This document shows, piece by piece, positions 1-12,100 of a stretch of DNA of 64,000 nucleotides. The notes beneath the pieces were generated by a model. It was not told the DNA's origin, did no database searches, and saw only the letters and a program-made list of their open reading frames with translations. The translations under genes were made by a program, and so were the position numbers. The stretch is from Mercurialis annua (Eukaryota > Streptophyta > Magnoliopsida > Malpighiales > Euphorbiaceae). The DNA is taken from positions 2,921,501 to 2,985,500 of the forward strand of contig NC_065575.1 in the NCBI RefSeq assembly GCF_937616625.2, read 5' to 3'. Position 1 is the first letter of the stretch. The number at the start of each line of letters is the position of its first letter.

Positions 1-742
1 CCTGCCTCTTATGTGGAAAAACCATTAGATAATTACTATCCATCCTTGATGTTAGGTCAAAGTGCTATTCTCCTCTTGAATTAAAAAAAAAAAAACAATT
101 TTCCCTCCGACTTTTAGGTAATAAATAACTGAAATTTCCTTGTAAGGAGGTTCCAGTTAAATGAAACTGAAATATCAGGATGGAAGAGAATAATTTTGAT
201 CCAACTTCGGGGTGATAATACTTATCAACAAAGGGTAATTTAGCCCTCCAACTTGGCATAAAATATCAAAAATGTTCAAGTTTGTATTTTATGACAAAAA
301 AGCACATCTCAATATTGGGTCAGTTTACACCGTTGACCATCCAGGCCAACCTCGGATTAGGGTGTAAATTTATCCAAAATTAACAAACTGCGGGTTGTTT
401 GTCATAAAATACAAACTTGGATATTTATGATCTTTTTGGCCATGTCGGAGGTTAAATGAACCTTTGTTGTAATATTTATCACAAAAACCATTTGGCAGAG
501 GACAAAAAGAATTCACATTTCCTTCATCTGCTTATGAAATATTGTATCATGCTCTGGGTAATGGTAAAGTATACTTTAGTGCCTGTATGTTGATAAGGCG
601 TTACGGTTTGAGCATGTTTCTCATTTTCAACTCGAGCCGATTAAATTTCAACTATCTTTTCGGATCAATAAATTCTTATTTGGATATTTTCCTTCTGATT
701 GAATTTGCTGCCTAATTGAGGTTGAACTTGTGATTTTTTTAG
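1..742 (+). other. Intron of the rhodanese-like gene
   Basis: No coding exon could be recognised upstream of the terminal exon at 743. The stretch is AT-rich and holds one foldback element at 212-482. It is read as the 3' part of the last intron, ending with the acceptor at 741-742. Confidence 0.5.
212..482. mobile_element. MITE-like foldback element (about 85-bp inverted repeats)
   Basis: The left arm (212-296) and the reverse complement of the right arm (399-482) share GTGATAA, CAACAAAGG and a nearly perfect AAGTTTGTATTTTATGACAA. The loop is about 100 bp. No clear target-site duplication was seen. It has no coding capacity and lies in the last intron of the rhodanese-like gene. Confidence 0.6.
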
Positions 743-823
743 GGTTTTAAAAGAGTATTCAATGTAGCCGGAGGAATTCACGCTTATGCTGTTAAGGTTG
801 ATCCATCAGTTCCTACTTACTGA
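743..823 (+). CDS. C-terminal exon of a rhodanese-like (STR12-type, rhodanese/PpiC) protein
   Basis: After a pyrimidine-rich AG acceptor at 741-742, an exon of 26 codons plus TGA reads GFKRVF, then NVAGGIHAYAVKVDPSVPTY. The GG(I/L)xAW/Y...VDPSxPxY tail is the typical end of rhodanese (sulfurtransferase) domains in MoeB/ThiF-like and plant STR proteins. From memory the closest plant match is the chloroplast rhodanese-like/PpiC protein STR12, whose Arabidopsis gene lies beside CPK34; the kinase downstream here is of that type. Earlier exons, including the catalytic Cys loop, are not in bases 1-740, so the preceding intron is at least 742 bp and the gene starts outside the window. The family call is firm, the subfamily is inference. 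Confidence 0.7.
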   Translation, partial: GFKRVFNVAGGIHAYAVKVDPSVPTY

Positions 824-1142
824 CAGATTTTGCTAGAGAATTTTTTGTAGATTTTCGATGTGCTATAATGTGATTGACTCTGTGCTGCACAAATGACGTG
901 GTGGGCAGAGTCTGTAAGAATTTTTCGGTTTTGCTATTTCAGTATCAAATTCCATGCCAAAGACTATGGAAGTCTAATTGTCAAATTTCCGGTTCACATC
1001 TACAATTTTATATCATTGTTATTTTTAACCAAAAAAACAAAATTTTGCAGCTTCAACATTCGAATTTAGTTAATGTTTCTGAATTTATTACTGCCCACAT
1101 ATGATGTTATTTTTAGAAGGTTGTCATGTATGTTTATATAAA
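824..1142. other. 3' flank of the rhodanese-like gene
   Basis: Probable 3' UTR and downstream sequence; AT-rich with no convincing coding potential. It ends with the TTATATAAA copy that is duplicated across the MITE at 1143-2049. Confidence 0.4.
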
Positions 1143-2049
1143 GAAGGCCTAATTATTTAAAAAAAAAACCACCTTATAATATTTTTCGTTTATACCATAA
1201 TTTAGAAAAAAGTTCATTTGTACCCTATTTTTGATTTTTCGTTTTCAACTGTATCCCGAAGTATTAAATTGATCTCTTTTCATATACAAAAAAAGGCTAA
1301 AATAATCCTTTAAATTTAACTATTATTCTAATAAGACATTAATCATATTAATTGTTCAAAAATACCTTCTTTTCCAAAAAAAATTTAAATTGATAATAAA
1401 TATTTAATTTAAATAATATACAATTATCTTAATCGTAAAAAAAATTAAAATTTACATAAAAAAATTTACGGGCTCCTCCTCAAAGGAGGAGCACGAGCTG
1501 CTCCTTCCTCCATCCATGGAGGAAGGAGCTGAGCTGCTCCTCCTTCCATGGAGGAAGGAGCTGAGCTGCTCCTTCCTCCATGGGGGAGAGGAGCAGCGTG
1601 CTCCTTCCTCTCATGGGGGAAGGAGCAGCTGCTCATTCCTCCATGGATGGAGGAAGGAGAGCTCCTCCTCCCAACGATAAAAAAAAATTAAAAAAAATTA
1701 GCGGGTTCGATAAATTGGAGGAGAACGATGGTACGCCGAAAATATTTGTTTAAATAATTTAATTTGTTATTAAAATATTTAAAAATAATAAATTAGAAGA
1801 TTTATTTGAACATTTTTAAAATTGGAGAACTTATTTGTATTTTTTAAAATAAAGAAAAATATGGTGGAACCTTTCTATTTAGTTATTATTAATATTTTTA
1901 TCCTTAAAATTTTATATAGTCAATTGTACCCTTTTTGGGGTAGAGATGAAAATGAAAAATAAAAAAAAAGGTACAAATGAACTTTTTTCTAGGTCATGGT
2001 ATAAACGAAAAAAATATTATAAAGTGGGTTTTTTTTAAGTAATTAGGCC
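1143..2049. mobile_element. Mutator-type MITE with 9-bp TSD TTATATAAA
   Basis: The left end GAAGGCCTAATTATTTAA and the right end TAATTAGGCC begin inverted repeats of about 120 bp that share TATAATATTTTTCGTTTATACC and AAAAAAGTTCATTTGTACC. TTATATAAA flanks it exactly on both sides (1134-1142 and 2050-2058). A 9-bp duplication with long inverted repeats and no ORF fits a non-autonomous Mutator-like element. Its centre holds an unusual GC-rich palindromic block listed separately. Confidence 0.8.
1469..1676. repeat. GC-rich block of repeated GGAGGAAGGAG palindromes
   Basis: About 200 bp of CTCCTTCCTCCATGG-type units alternate with their complement (GGAGGAAGGAGC), forming several overlapping hairpins, for example GCTCCTTCCTCC...GGAGGAAGGAGC. 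It stands out sharply from its AT-rich MITE surroundings. Whether it is replication-generated foldback or captured DNA cannot be told from sequence alone. Confidence 0.75.
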
Positions 2050-2058
2050 TTATATAAA

Positions 2059-4640
2059 ATATGAATTTTAAACATTAGTGTTCAGTCTATTTTGATGTCT
2101 CCCTACTTACTTACTATATTCATTCTTAAATGGAAAATAAGCTGAAATTTATTAATTAATGGTCTCCGAATTTTCTTCTCTAAGCTTGGTACGTTTTTTT
2201 TATATATATAATCATAAAATAAGGTAATTTTAATTGATTTAATATATTTTTTGACCCTTAAATTTATATCAATTCACCCATTTGATTCTTCAACTTGTTA
2301 CGACAAAATTCTTTCAATTTAATTCTATTCTATAATATAAAAATCTCTATCATTCATTCTTATGTTCTCCCTCGTATATGATCATAGCTCGATGATGTCA
2401 CAGTAGATGTGGATGTATGGATGTCATGTAGCGCTTACCGCCTCCACATGGCACCAAACCTGTTTGCACACGTGGAGCCACATCATTGTCGCATTGTCGA
2501 AAATATTTGATTTGTAGTTCTTAAATTTTTGTATCTTTCATCAAAACTCCTTTGATTTTAATTTCAATTTCATTCACTATCCTTCAACTTTAATTCTTTT
2601 CTATAGACGGTCCCTCAAATTTATTTATTATCAGATTTCACTGGTAATAAAATAATACACGAACACAAAGATTAATGTATACCTAAAATATATATCTTTA
2701 ATTGAACATAATAATTTTTGAAGCTATATATAGTAAAGATATTATTTTAATTTTTTAATTATATATATATATAAGTTTCTATGAGATATACTTTTACTTT
2801 CTTTTTGTTTTAAATTATTGAATTTTTTTTATCAAAAAATTGTTTTCTTATATGACAATCAAATAATTATAAATGTTTTCGCTTTTAATATGCAAGATAT
2901 AACTCAAACAAATTTATTTATGATATGTTATCGTTAGATAATCCAATTCTTCCATCGTTTGTCATTCTTTTCGGCAGCTTCTTTTTCCAATAATTTTTTA
3001 GTCCAACTAGTGTCAAGTAGTCATATATTTTAATAAATTATTATAAAATAAATTATAAATTGTAACGCGTTCTGCAATTATAATACGAAGTTTCAATTTT
3101 GTCGATTTAAAACATGAACTGTTATTTTTGTCTGATAAAACAATACCAACGTCTATTGTTATATGGTATCCAATGTTCCGACATCCATATCCATATTTTT
3201 TTAATAAACTTTCCCAATTAATTAAAATTACATACATAATCCAATTAAAAATATATTGCATACATTGTTTATAGTAAAAATTTATTTTTTTATAAAATTA
3301 ATAATTTGCATCACAATAATTTTTTACGGCAGTGGCGTGGATGGAATATAAGAAAGTTGGAGTATCATTTATGAAAAATAATTTGAAATCCAGCTAATAT
3401 TGTTCTCACCTTCTTCACCAACCACTTTGCTTCAATAGAATATATTATACAGTAATTAGATATGAAACTTGTTCAACATCTTTAACAAATTTAGATTTTT
3501 GTATTTGTTTTAGGTTTCAATCAACGAGAGAAAACAGATTAAAAAGGCCATGAATTTATATAATTTCTTACTAATTTCCTTGTAATTTAATTTTCCTGAA
3601 AAATTCTCAAATCCTTAATCTTAAAAAAAACAAAACAAATAATGGTTCCCACTATTTATTTGAAACACACGTCCTAAACCCTAAAAATCCTCATAATCAA
3701 TCCAGAATAATGGTTCCCACTACTAGTATGGCTTTAATATGACATTTTAATATTAAAGTTTAATAATGGTTTATTATAAATTTTTCAATATAATTTTACT
3801 GTCAATTGAATAATAAGATATTATATTTGTGAATAAAGTATATAAAAGTAATTATACTTACATTTATTTTTCAAATTTATTTATTATGTATTAGTAATTT
3901 GTTTTTGTAAATTAAAAAATTAATTTGCATTTAATTATGATTAAGCAATATATATCGTTGTTACGCTATCAATCACATTATTAATCTTACTACTAAATAA
4001 AACATCAAAAATGATGTATAAGTAGCATATCTTAGACAGTATTTTATATCAATTATAGTAACATGTTATTAAAAATAATTAATTTTAATTAGTATTATTG
4101 AGTAATTATCTTAGTAGTATAATTTTTATATTACAAAATAAAAACTATTAAATAATAAATTACTTTATAATATAATATGTAACTATTAAGTTATTATTAA
4201 TTACATTATTTAGATAATTGGTTTATAATGCTAACCAAGATAAATTATTTCTAGTAAACTGCTATTTTAATAATTGTAATTAAAATATTAACATACTTCT
4301 GATAAACTATAGTTTTAATTATTATTTGATAATATTTACTTTCCAATATAATATATAATTTAATTATCAATTTAAAATTAAACTATTAAGACAAAATATT
4401 CTAGAATACTAACTAAAAGATCATCAAAGTGAAAAACTTTTAAAGAAAATAACTAATTATCCAAAAGAAATTAATGAACAATTCTTTCTTAATCCTTATA
4501 TTTTAAAGATGGTTCTCTCCAAAGAATAACTATTGTCTCTGTAATTATCTCTTTTACAGATTATTATTTTTTTAATTCCCAAAAAAAAAAAATTGGCTCC
4601 CTATTTTCATGAGAAATCTAAAGCCAATAAAAAAAAAGAA
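2059..4640. other. AT-rich intergenic region
   Basis: No coding exon or RNA gene was recognised. The stretch has many short poly-A/T tracts. A near-identical 20-odd-bp segment (CCTAAAAATCCTCAT, then AATCAATC) occurs at about 3679 and again at about 4669, and AATAATGGTTCCCACTA occurs twice near 3640 and 3706, hinting at small duplications or an old insertion. The part nearest 4640 should contain the CPK promoter. Confidence 0.4.
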
Positions 4641-4905
4641 TGATTCAACAAACTTTAAAATATAACAATCCTAAAAATCCTCATTATCAATCTTTTTTTG
4701 TTTCTTGCACCAAAAATCCAAGCTGTTGCCTATCTTTTTCCACATTTTTTTCTCTAACAATCAAACTATCTTTTCTATACATGCATCTCTATTTTTCTTC
4801 CCATCAAAACTTAAAAAAACCTTTCTCTTCTAAAAAATAATTAATTAGCGGCCGCCGCCCCCCACCACTTTTACCACCGCCACCACCGATACCACCATAC
4901 GAATA
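4641..4905 (+). promoter_or_regulatory. Proximal promoter / 5' leader of the CPK gene
   Basis: The stretch just upstream of the kinase ATG is CT-rich (TTTTTCTCTAAC, TATTTTTCTTCCC), then GCGGCCGCCGCCCCCCACC and repeated CCACC up to the ATG. This pyrimidine-rich and then CCACC-rich composition is typical of a plant 5' UTR. No TATA box or transcription start can be assigned with confidence. Confidence 0.35.
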
Positions 4906-7900
4906 ATGGGCACTTGTTGCTCTCGTGGGGAATCTGGTGCTGGTGCACATATTAACGAAAAAGGAGATCGCTATACATCACATAATAATAACAATAACAC
5001 GAATGGTAGTTTTCTTGGGCGTCAAGATAACTCCACTACTCCGCCTAAGGCAACCGCTCCACCTTCTCCTTCTCCATCCGTCTCACCTAAACCGGCAAAG
5101 GCAGCTCCTATCGGACCGGTCCTAGGCCGACCTATGGAGGATGTAAAGTCAATCTACACCATGGGTAAAGAACTTGGTAGAGGACAGTTTGGGGTTACTC
5201 ATTTATGCACGCTTAAGAGTACAGGTGAGTATAGACAGATCTACATTAAAAATTTAAAATAACATCATTATTATGAATCTAATAATATAATTTTTCCAAC
5301 TTTATCTAAAATATTTGGATCCGCCACTACAAGTTGAGCATAAACAGACCCGTATAAAACGCACGATAGATAATTGTCACCTTAAAAGTTTAAATTTTCA
5401 AAATAATATCATTAAAATGAATTCAATAATATAATTTTGTTCAGTTTATATAAAATTTATGAATCCACCAATGCAGGTGAGCAATTTGCATGCAAAACGA
5501 TAGCGAAAAGGAAGCTAGTGAACAAGGAAGATGTGGAAGATGTTAAGAGAGAAGTTCAAATTATGCATCATTTGACAGGACAGCCTAATATTGTTGAACT
5601 CAAAGGTGCTTATGAGGACAAACATTCGGTTCATTTGGTGATGGAATTGTGTGCCGGTGGCGAACTTTTTGATCGGATTATCGCTAAGGGTCATTATACG
5701 GAACGTGCTGCTGCGTCTTTGCTTAGAACTATTGTTCAAATTGTTCATACTTGTCATTCTATGGGTGTTATTCATAGAGATCTTAAGCCTGAAAATTTCC
5801 TTTTGCTTAGCAAGGATGAACATTCTCCTCTAAAAGCTACCGATTTTGGCCTTTCTGTTTTCTACAAGCCAGGTATATATACGTTGCTTTTAATATACCG
5901 CACGGAAACAAAAATGTTGAATCGAGAAACACAACTATTTTTTTACAAAAAAAGATTATTAAAATAAAATTTTCAGAGTTCTAGAAGTTTTTATGGAAAC
6001 TAAAATGAAACCACAAAATCAGGACTCGATAAATTTCCATGCAATATAATCGGATTTTTACCAAATCGATTTTCACATTTTATACTTGTACAGGAGAAGT
6101 GTTCAAGGATATTGTAGGAAGTGCATATTACATAGCACCAGAAGTGTTGAAGAGGAGATATGGACCAGAAGCTGATATATGGAGTGTTGGTGTTATGTTG
6201 TATATTCTTCTATCTGGTGTTCCACCCTTTTGGGCTGGTAATAACTCAATTTGTTTTTAATTTTTTTTATAATTAACTTCAAACTCGAATTAATTCGAAC
6301 TCAAAACCTTAAAAGTTATGATTAAGGGTGTGCATTCAATTCAAACCGAACAATCAAACCAAGCTAGTTGATTTTGTCAACCTTTTTAGTTCGGTTCTAG
6401 GTACTAATATTTCTCCATGTCCAAACCGAACTGAATTTATCGTTTCTGTTCGCAGAATCTGAACATGGGATATTCAATGCAATATTACGCGGACATGTTG
6501 ATTTTTCAAGTGATCCATGGCCTCAAATTTCACCTCAAGCTAAGGATCTTGTTAAGAAAATGCTCAATTCAGATCCTAAACAACGTTTGACAGCCATCCA
6601 GGTTCTAAGTAAGTTTAGTAATTTTTTCTTGCTTGGATCACAAGCAATTAATATTATTATAAAAGTTTGTAAGGAAAAATATATGATTGTTTTAAATTGT
6701 TCAGGTCATCCATGGATCAAGGAGGATGGAGAAGCACCTGATACTCCTCTTGATAATGCAGTATTGAGTAGGCTCAAACAATTCAAAGCCATGAATAGAT
6801 TCAAGAAAGTTGCCCTAAGGGTAATAATTAATAACTTCTACCAAAAAAGCGAATCCAACATTTTTTATCATCTTCTGGTTTATCGGTGGACCACTCTCGC
6901 ATGAACGGAATCTACCTTTAAGGGAAGTAGAGTTCTTATGAGAGAGATCCATGAAAATCTGGTCTAGATAAGAAAAGAGCAAAGGATCATTCTGATCTCT
7001 GAATTTATCCATCATGGTCAATTAACTCAAACTTAGCTATTTTAAACAATTATGGATAATATTCACTATTTTTAAGTCAATTAACTCATAAATTGTACAT
7101 AATGAACGAGTTCATGGACCATGATGACCCAAGTTGATAGTTATTAACAAGTATTATTCTTAAGTGATTAAAGTTAATTGACTTTGATGTATAAGTTCAA
7201 GGACCATGATGACCCTTTATTCGATAAGAAAATCTTTAACCTGAAATTTATTGTCATGAAATGTTTGTAGGTTATTGCTGGTTGTCTATCAGAGGAAGAA
7301 ATTATAGGGTTAAAGGAGATGTTCAAAGGAATTGATACTGACAATAGTGGCACCATTACACTTGAAGAACTTAAGCAAGGACTTGCCAAGCAAGGGACTA
7401 AGCTATCCGAATTCGAAGTTAAACAACTTATGGAAGCCGTAAGTTCTTACGTCTCTTCTCGCAATCACTATTCGTACATTTTCTTCCTAAGACTTTGGAT
7501 ATTTCTTTTGCTTATCAAATAATCTTTTTTTTTTGCTCATTTGAAAAAACAGGCTGATGCAGATGGCAATGGTACCATAGACTATGATGAATTTATCACT
7601 GCAACAATGCATTTGAACAGGATGGATAGAGAAGAACATCTTTACACAGCCTTCCAACATTTCGATAAAGATAATAGCGGGTATGTAATTAACCAAAATA
7701 ACTAACAAAATGCGAAGAACATATATTTATACTAAATGTATCTATAATTGTCTATTTAATATTTTATAGGTACATCACAACTGAAGAGCTCGAGCAAGCA
7801 CTTCGTGACTATGGAATGCACGACGGAAGGGACATCAAAGAAATTATTTCTGAAGTTGACAATGACAATGTAATTTCTAAAACCCTAAAATCCTTTAATC

Positions 7901-8151
7901 GTAAAAAAAAGAGTTGAATCTTACATTTTTTGTTTTTTTTTAATTTTTCGGCGCGTTGAGGTAATGATGTGAGCATCTAACTCACGGTCAATCCCTAACT
8001 GCATTTTCAATTTTGACACTAAAATTGACAAGTCCTTGTTTATTTTTGTTTTCAGGATGGAAATATCAATTATGATGAATTTGTGGCGATGATGAAGAAA
8101 GGAAATCCGGAGGCAAATCCAAAGAAAAGGCGTGATACTCTATTTGTTTGA
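4906..8151 (+). CDS. Calcium-dependent protein kinase, CPK17/CPK34 type
   Basis: Nine exons: 4906-5224, 5477-5872, 6094-6237, 6456-6608, 6705-6820, 7271-7438, 7553-7680, 7770-7869, 8056-8151. Their sum is 1620 nt (539 aa) with all phases consistent. It starts MGTCCS: Gly2 for N-myristoylation and Cys4/Cys5 for palmitoylation, hence membrane attachment. A variable Asn/Pro/Ser-rich region (to about residue 75) leads to the Ser/Thr kinase domain: GRGQFG loop, Lys113 in [12 protein letters not shown] (Asp208), DFG (Asp229), GSAYYIAPE. The junction/autoinhibitory segment is followed by four canonical EF-hands with loops at 398-409, 434-445, 470-481 and 505-516. The end KKRRDTLFV and the body match pollen CPK17/CPK34 as I remember them. 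All catalytic and calcium-binding residues are intact. Role by family: Ca2+-activated phosphorylation, in pollen-tube growth for this clade. Confidence 0.97.
6318..6445. repeat. Fragment of a GTGTGCATT/CCGAAC-rich repeat in CPK intron 3
   Basis: The segment begins AAGGGTGTGCATTCAATTC and continues with AACCGAAC and AGTTCGGTT motifs, ending CCAAACCGAACTGAAT. The same start (AGGGGTGTGCATT followed by CGGTTCGG) is seen at 24,503 in an intron of the CLT gene. It is probably a short remnant of a dispersed plant repeat; no duplication was seen. Confidence 0.4.
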
Positions 8152-8743
8152 TCGGAACTAAGTTAAAATATTGGAGGAGATGAACAAAGAAAAAATTAAT
8201 TCATTTGTACCTTAATGACCTTAACATTTGAAGTAGGTGGAGAAAAAAAAACATACTAGAAAACTCAACAAGGAATTGAAAACCAGTGTCTAAAGGGAGG
8301 CGATGTGATTGAAAAAACAAAAAGTATTGGTGGTGTTAAGAGGGGGTAGTAAAATTTGAAGGGTATAATTGGTTCTCTCCCTTGTGTGAACATAATGTAA
8401 TCATAATATTTACAAAAGAGAACTAATACTTAGGAATCTAATGTTTATTTTTTATTGTATGTATGTGTTGTTGCTATCCAATTTAGGAGTACATTTTAAG
8501 ACTGTTGTTGCTAACTTACTAACATTAAAACTAGTTTTTTTTTCTTTAATTTAATTAATATTATGTTTCTTCAATTATTTCCCCTTTTTCTTTCTGTAAT
8601 TTTTGAGAAAATTAAAATAGATCATACTTGTAATATACATTAAAACACACAATTAACTACATTTTGCTAGCCAGAAATAAATAATTCGATGTACTTATAA
8701 GGTATGTTGCACAAAAATTTCTCTAGGTAATTAGTTTCGGAAT
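8152..8743 (+). other. 3' UTR and flank of the CPK gene
   Basis: Untranslated sequence after the CPK stop. Several AATAAT/TTGTAAT-rich stretches near 8395-8460 could serve as a plant near-upstream polyadenylation region, but no site can be fixed. No other coding signal was seen. Confidence 0.4.
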
Positions 8744-9016
8744 GGCCTAATAGTTCAAAAAAGTTAAACTTTTTTGCCTTCTAATAAATCTAACCAAATC
8801 TTTTAATTTCAGCAATTTTGATATAGTTTTAATGATTAATTAAGGAAATTTACATATGCATCTTTTTGAAGTTCCACTTTATTTTAATAGTTTTTTTTGG
8901 ACGAGTTATGGTTAACCTTTAAAATTGCACTAAAATTACTGAAATTAAAAAATTCAACTAGACTTGCAAAAGAATTTTTTTTTTTTGGATGTTAACAACT
9001 TTGTATCCGTTAGGCT
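8744..9016. mobile_element. Mutator-type MITE, decayed
   Basis: The left end GGCCTAATAGTTC and the reverse complement of the right end AAGCCTAACGG open inverted repeats sharing TTTTAATTTCAG(C/T)AATTTT. The flanks TTTCGGAAT and TTTTAGAAT could be a 9-bp target duplication with two mismatches. The ends resemble those of the elements at 1143, 25,993 and 38,518. It lies between the convergent CPK and PRORP genes. Confidence 0.5.
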
Positions 9017-9179
9017 TTTTAGAATCTAACTTAAATAAAATAAAGTCTTATGATGAAAATACATTCTATATTTAACGGCAATAATATTGAAATAAATAAG
9101 GCCATAATTCGATAATAAAAATCTCTAAGTTCATCTCACCAATGCATGTACATGCCGGTTGATGCAACAAATTCTACAG

Positions 9180-12100
9180 TCAGAGTGGATGTAGATTGTT
9201 TCTCGCTCTGGTGGCACACAGCCATTGCCTCGGCGTTTCAAGATCATCCCCTGAGATTGTTGGCACATGCCAACCGCCATTTTCAGACTCCTGCATTACA
9301 TCGACATACACCAAAGTCGCTAATAAATTTTGTATTCAGTAAACAAATCGAAAAGATAGTGTGGAAGCCACTGTTTCTCAGGACTCACAAAAGCATTTCT
9401 TGAGACAGAAAATAGCAAGTCTACCAAATCACTCACCTGAATGACAATAGAATAAGGAGGCGGCATGCGTAGGGAAATCCCGCTCCTTGAGACAGAAAGT
9501 CGAACCTGCATAGTTTTTAAACAATATAATGAACCTTTTTCACCTGGGATCACTAATTCACAGAATCGGGATATAATTAGATGCAGCTCAAGAACTTTTC
9601 TTATAAATCGCATCCCAAGCAAATTTAAATGCAAGAATACAAGTTCTGAACTATTGGTCGCGAAACATTAGCGACACAAACAGGTTGTTAAAAAATAACT
9701 TGCTTAAGAAATACTCATGTGTAAGTATAAATGAGGATTCTCTCCGGGGCCATCAAGACAACATCTTTTCACCGAAGGCAAATGGTTTTGTAGAATCAGT
9801 AATACAACAGATAGAAACATGAATAAATATTAAAAGAATTTTAAAGCACCTGATGTTTTTCCTTCCATCTTGGAAAAAAGGAAGTCCCAAGCAACTGGAA
9901 TAGATGGTCCCTCATTTCATCATTTGTGACCAATAAACAGTTATAACTAACAGCTGCATATAACCAGTACCTGTGGACACACATGGCAACGATTTCAGAA
10001 GTTAAAGGAAAAGAAAGAAAAAAAGAAATTCAAAGATAATTTAAGAATATCTAATTCCATAGCATGTAAATTTCTATCACAGGAATAGCATTTGGTTGCC
10101 AACTTTAAGCATAATGTTCTGCAATGTCTGTATCTCTCAGTAATTCATGGAATTGATTTAATTACCAAATAACCTCCTCTTATTAATCAAAAGTTACTCT
10201 TCATCAATGGCAAACCTGATCAAAACATATACGACTTCATTTATAATACTACCAAAACATTGCTCAATTTCTCACCCAGGTAAGGATCCTGTATAACATA
10301 AGATCAGGTCCCAACACTTTGATGAATAGAATCCAAATGTGCCTGAATCCGACATTAGATTTTTTTTCTTCCAAACTTCACATGTAGAAGTCCTGGGTGG
10401 GAACTACACAGCAAAGTTCACATCAACGTTCACACATTAAGAGAAACAATCTCGAGGTTCTTACTTATTGACATCCATCCAAGAGGTAAGAAAAGAACTC
10501 GAGCACAAGGGTTGTTCTAACAATGAACTCCTAAGGCTATGCTCAACTATAAGGATATGGGATTCACTCTAGCATAATACTTCCTAGATATACAAGGACT
10601 GAAGTCAAAACAAAGAAGCAAGTATGTATTGCTATAACAAATAGAACTCGGAGAATGCAAATCTTACCAATCATCATTTGAACCAGAGGGGGTAGCATAA
10701 AGAGCACCAGAATTTTTCCAAAATTCTAGCAATTTCTTGTTATTCGGTTTCTGAGCTGGACCTCCATTTACACGACTTCTGTGCAAAATAATAAGCGGCA
10801 ATCTCTTTGATGGGCTCAGTTGACGTAACTTACTAACCACAGTGTTCAGCTGCAATTAAAGGAATCGTCAAGGTTCTATTCCATTCATATGGAAATTCTA
10901 TTCCATTCATATGGAAATATCGTACCTAAAAGATGAACATTAACCTTCAAAAATTTTGTACCTGGTAAAAGTTGAACTCCTTTTGAGTGACAAGACCAAT
11001 ATTGGCTCCATCAATAACCGCATCAAATGGACCATGTTGCTGCAACCACTCCTGAAAGAGTACTTCCTTAGCCAGTCAGGATGTTACTGACAATCATTTT
11101 ATGCATCAATTATCTGAAGCATGCAGAAGTAGCAATGACAATTCACTAGAATAGACAGACATACAAAGAGGTAAAAGAATGGTCAGGAATTTAAAGAGGT
11201 AGAAGAATGGCCAGACATCAAATAGGTAGATGTAGAAGGCTACATCCATATTGAATGTCCTGTTGCCTGATAGTGATGGATATGGGCCTCGGAACGCGCA
11301 ACCAAACAATACGGTCATGCCCAACAAGATGTACGCTAGATCGCTAGATTACTACAGGTAAAAGATCTATCTATAAACAAGATTCGAGATATTACTTGTA
11401 ATGTGGCCATACACAGTTAAACTTGCAAACAACAAATTTTTCAAGTCATGAAGTTCAACTCAGCAGGGTTGGAAAGAAAACAACTCAGCAGGGTTGAAGA
11501 GAAAAGGATACATCTAAGGCAACTAAAACTGATAAATGTTAGACAGTTCAAAAGTTTTAGGAAAACTGTTCTACCATGCCGTACAGATTTATAGCAGTTT
11601 AAGAAGAAGAGAAGCTAAGAAGGTCTAATAGTAAACTAATAAAAACTCATGATCACTCTTTATTGAAGGCATATAAAAGAGAGATAGGTAAATGGCTGTA
11701 ATACCTGGAACCGAACAAAGTCTGATTTAACCTCTCTTTTGCAAGCCAAGTTAGTCAATGAGGTAGCAAAGTTTTCAGTTTCACTTGGATCTATATCAAT
11801 GCAAACAAGCTTCTCGCCACAAGAGTTACAAACACCCTTCTCATTAATTTGAGTCTTCACAACATTCCACTGCCCGCTCCCCAGCCATCCTTGACCGTGC
11901 CAACCACCACCTCCCCTGATAATTCCTTCTTTCACTTTGCTCACATCCCACTTCACTTCCCCAATTTTAGAAGCATCCTCAGAGTTAAACCAACCCTCAA
12001 TAATTTCAAAAGTTGATTCTGTAACTTGTCTGACAGTAGCTCGCAACCGATGCAGAAGTTCATACACCTTATCTTCCCTCTTGACATCAGCACTAAGTTT

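Noticed and set aside
743..823. MOCS3/UBA4-type C-terminus
   Set aside because: The tail is similar in style (GG...VDxSxPxY), but the neighbouring CPK17/34-type gene and the HAYAVKVDPSVPTY text favour the STR12-type rhodanese. Not fully excluded.
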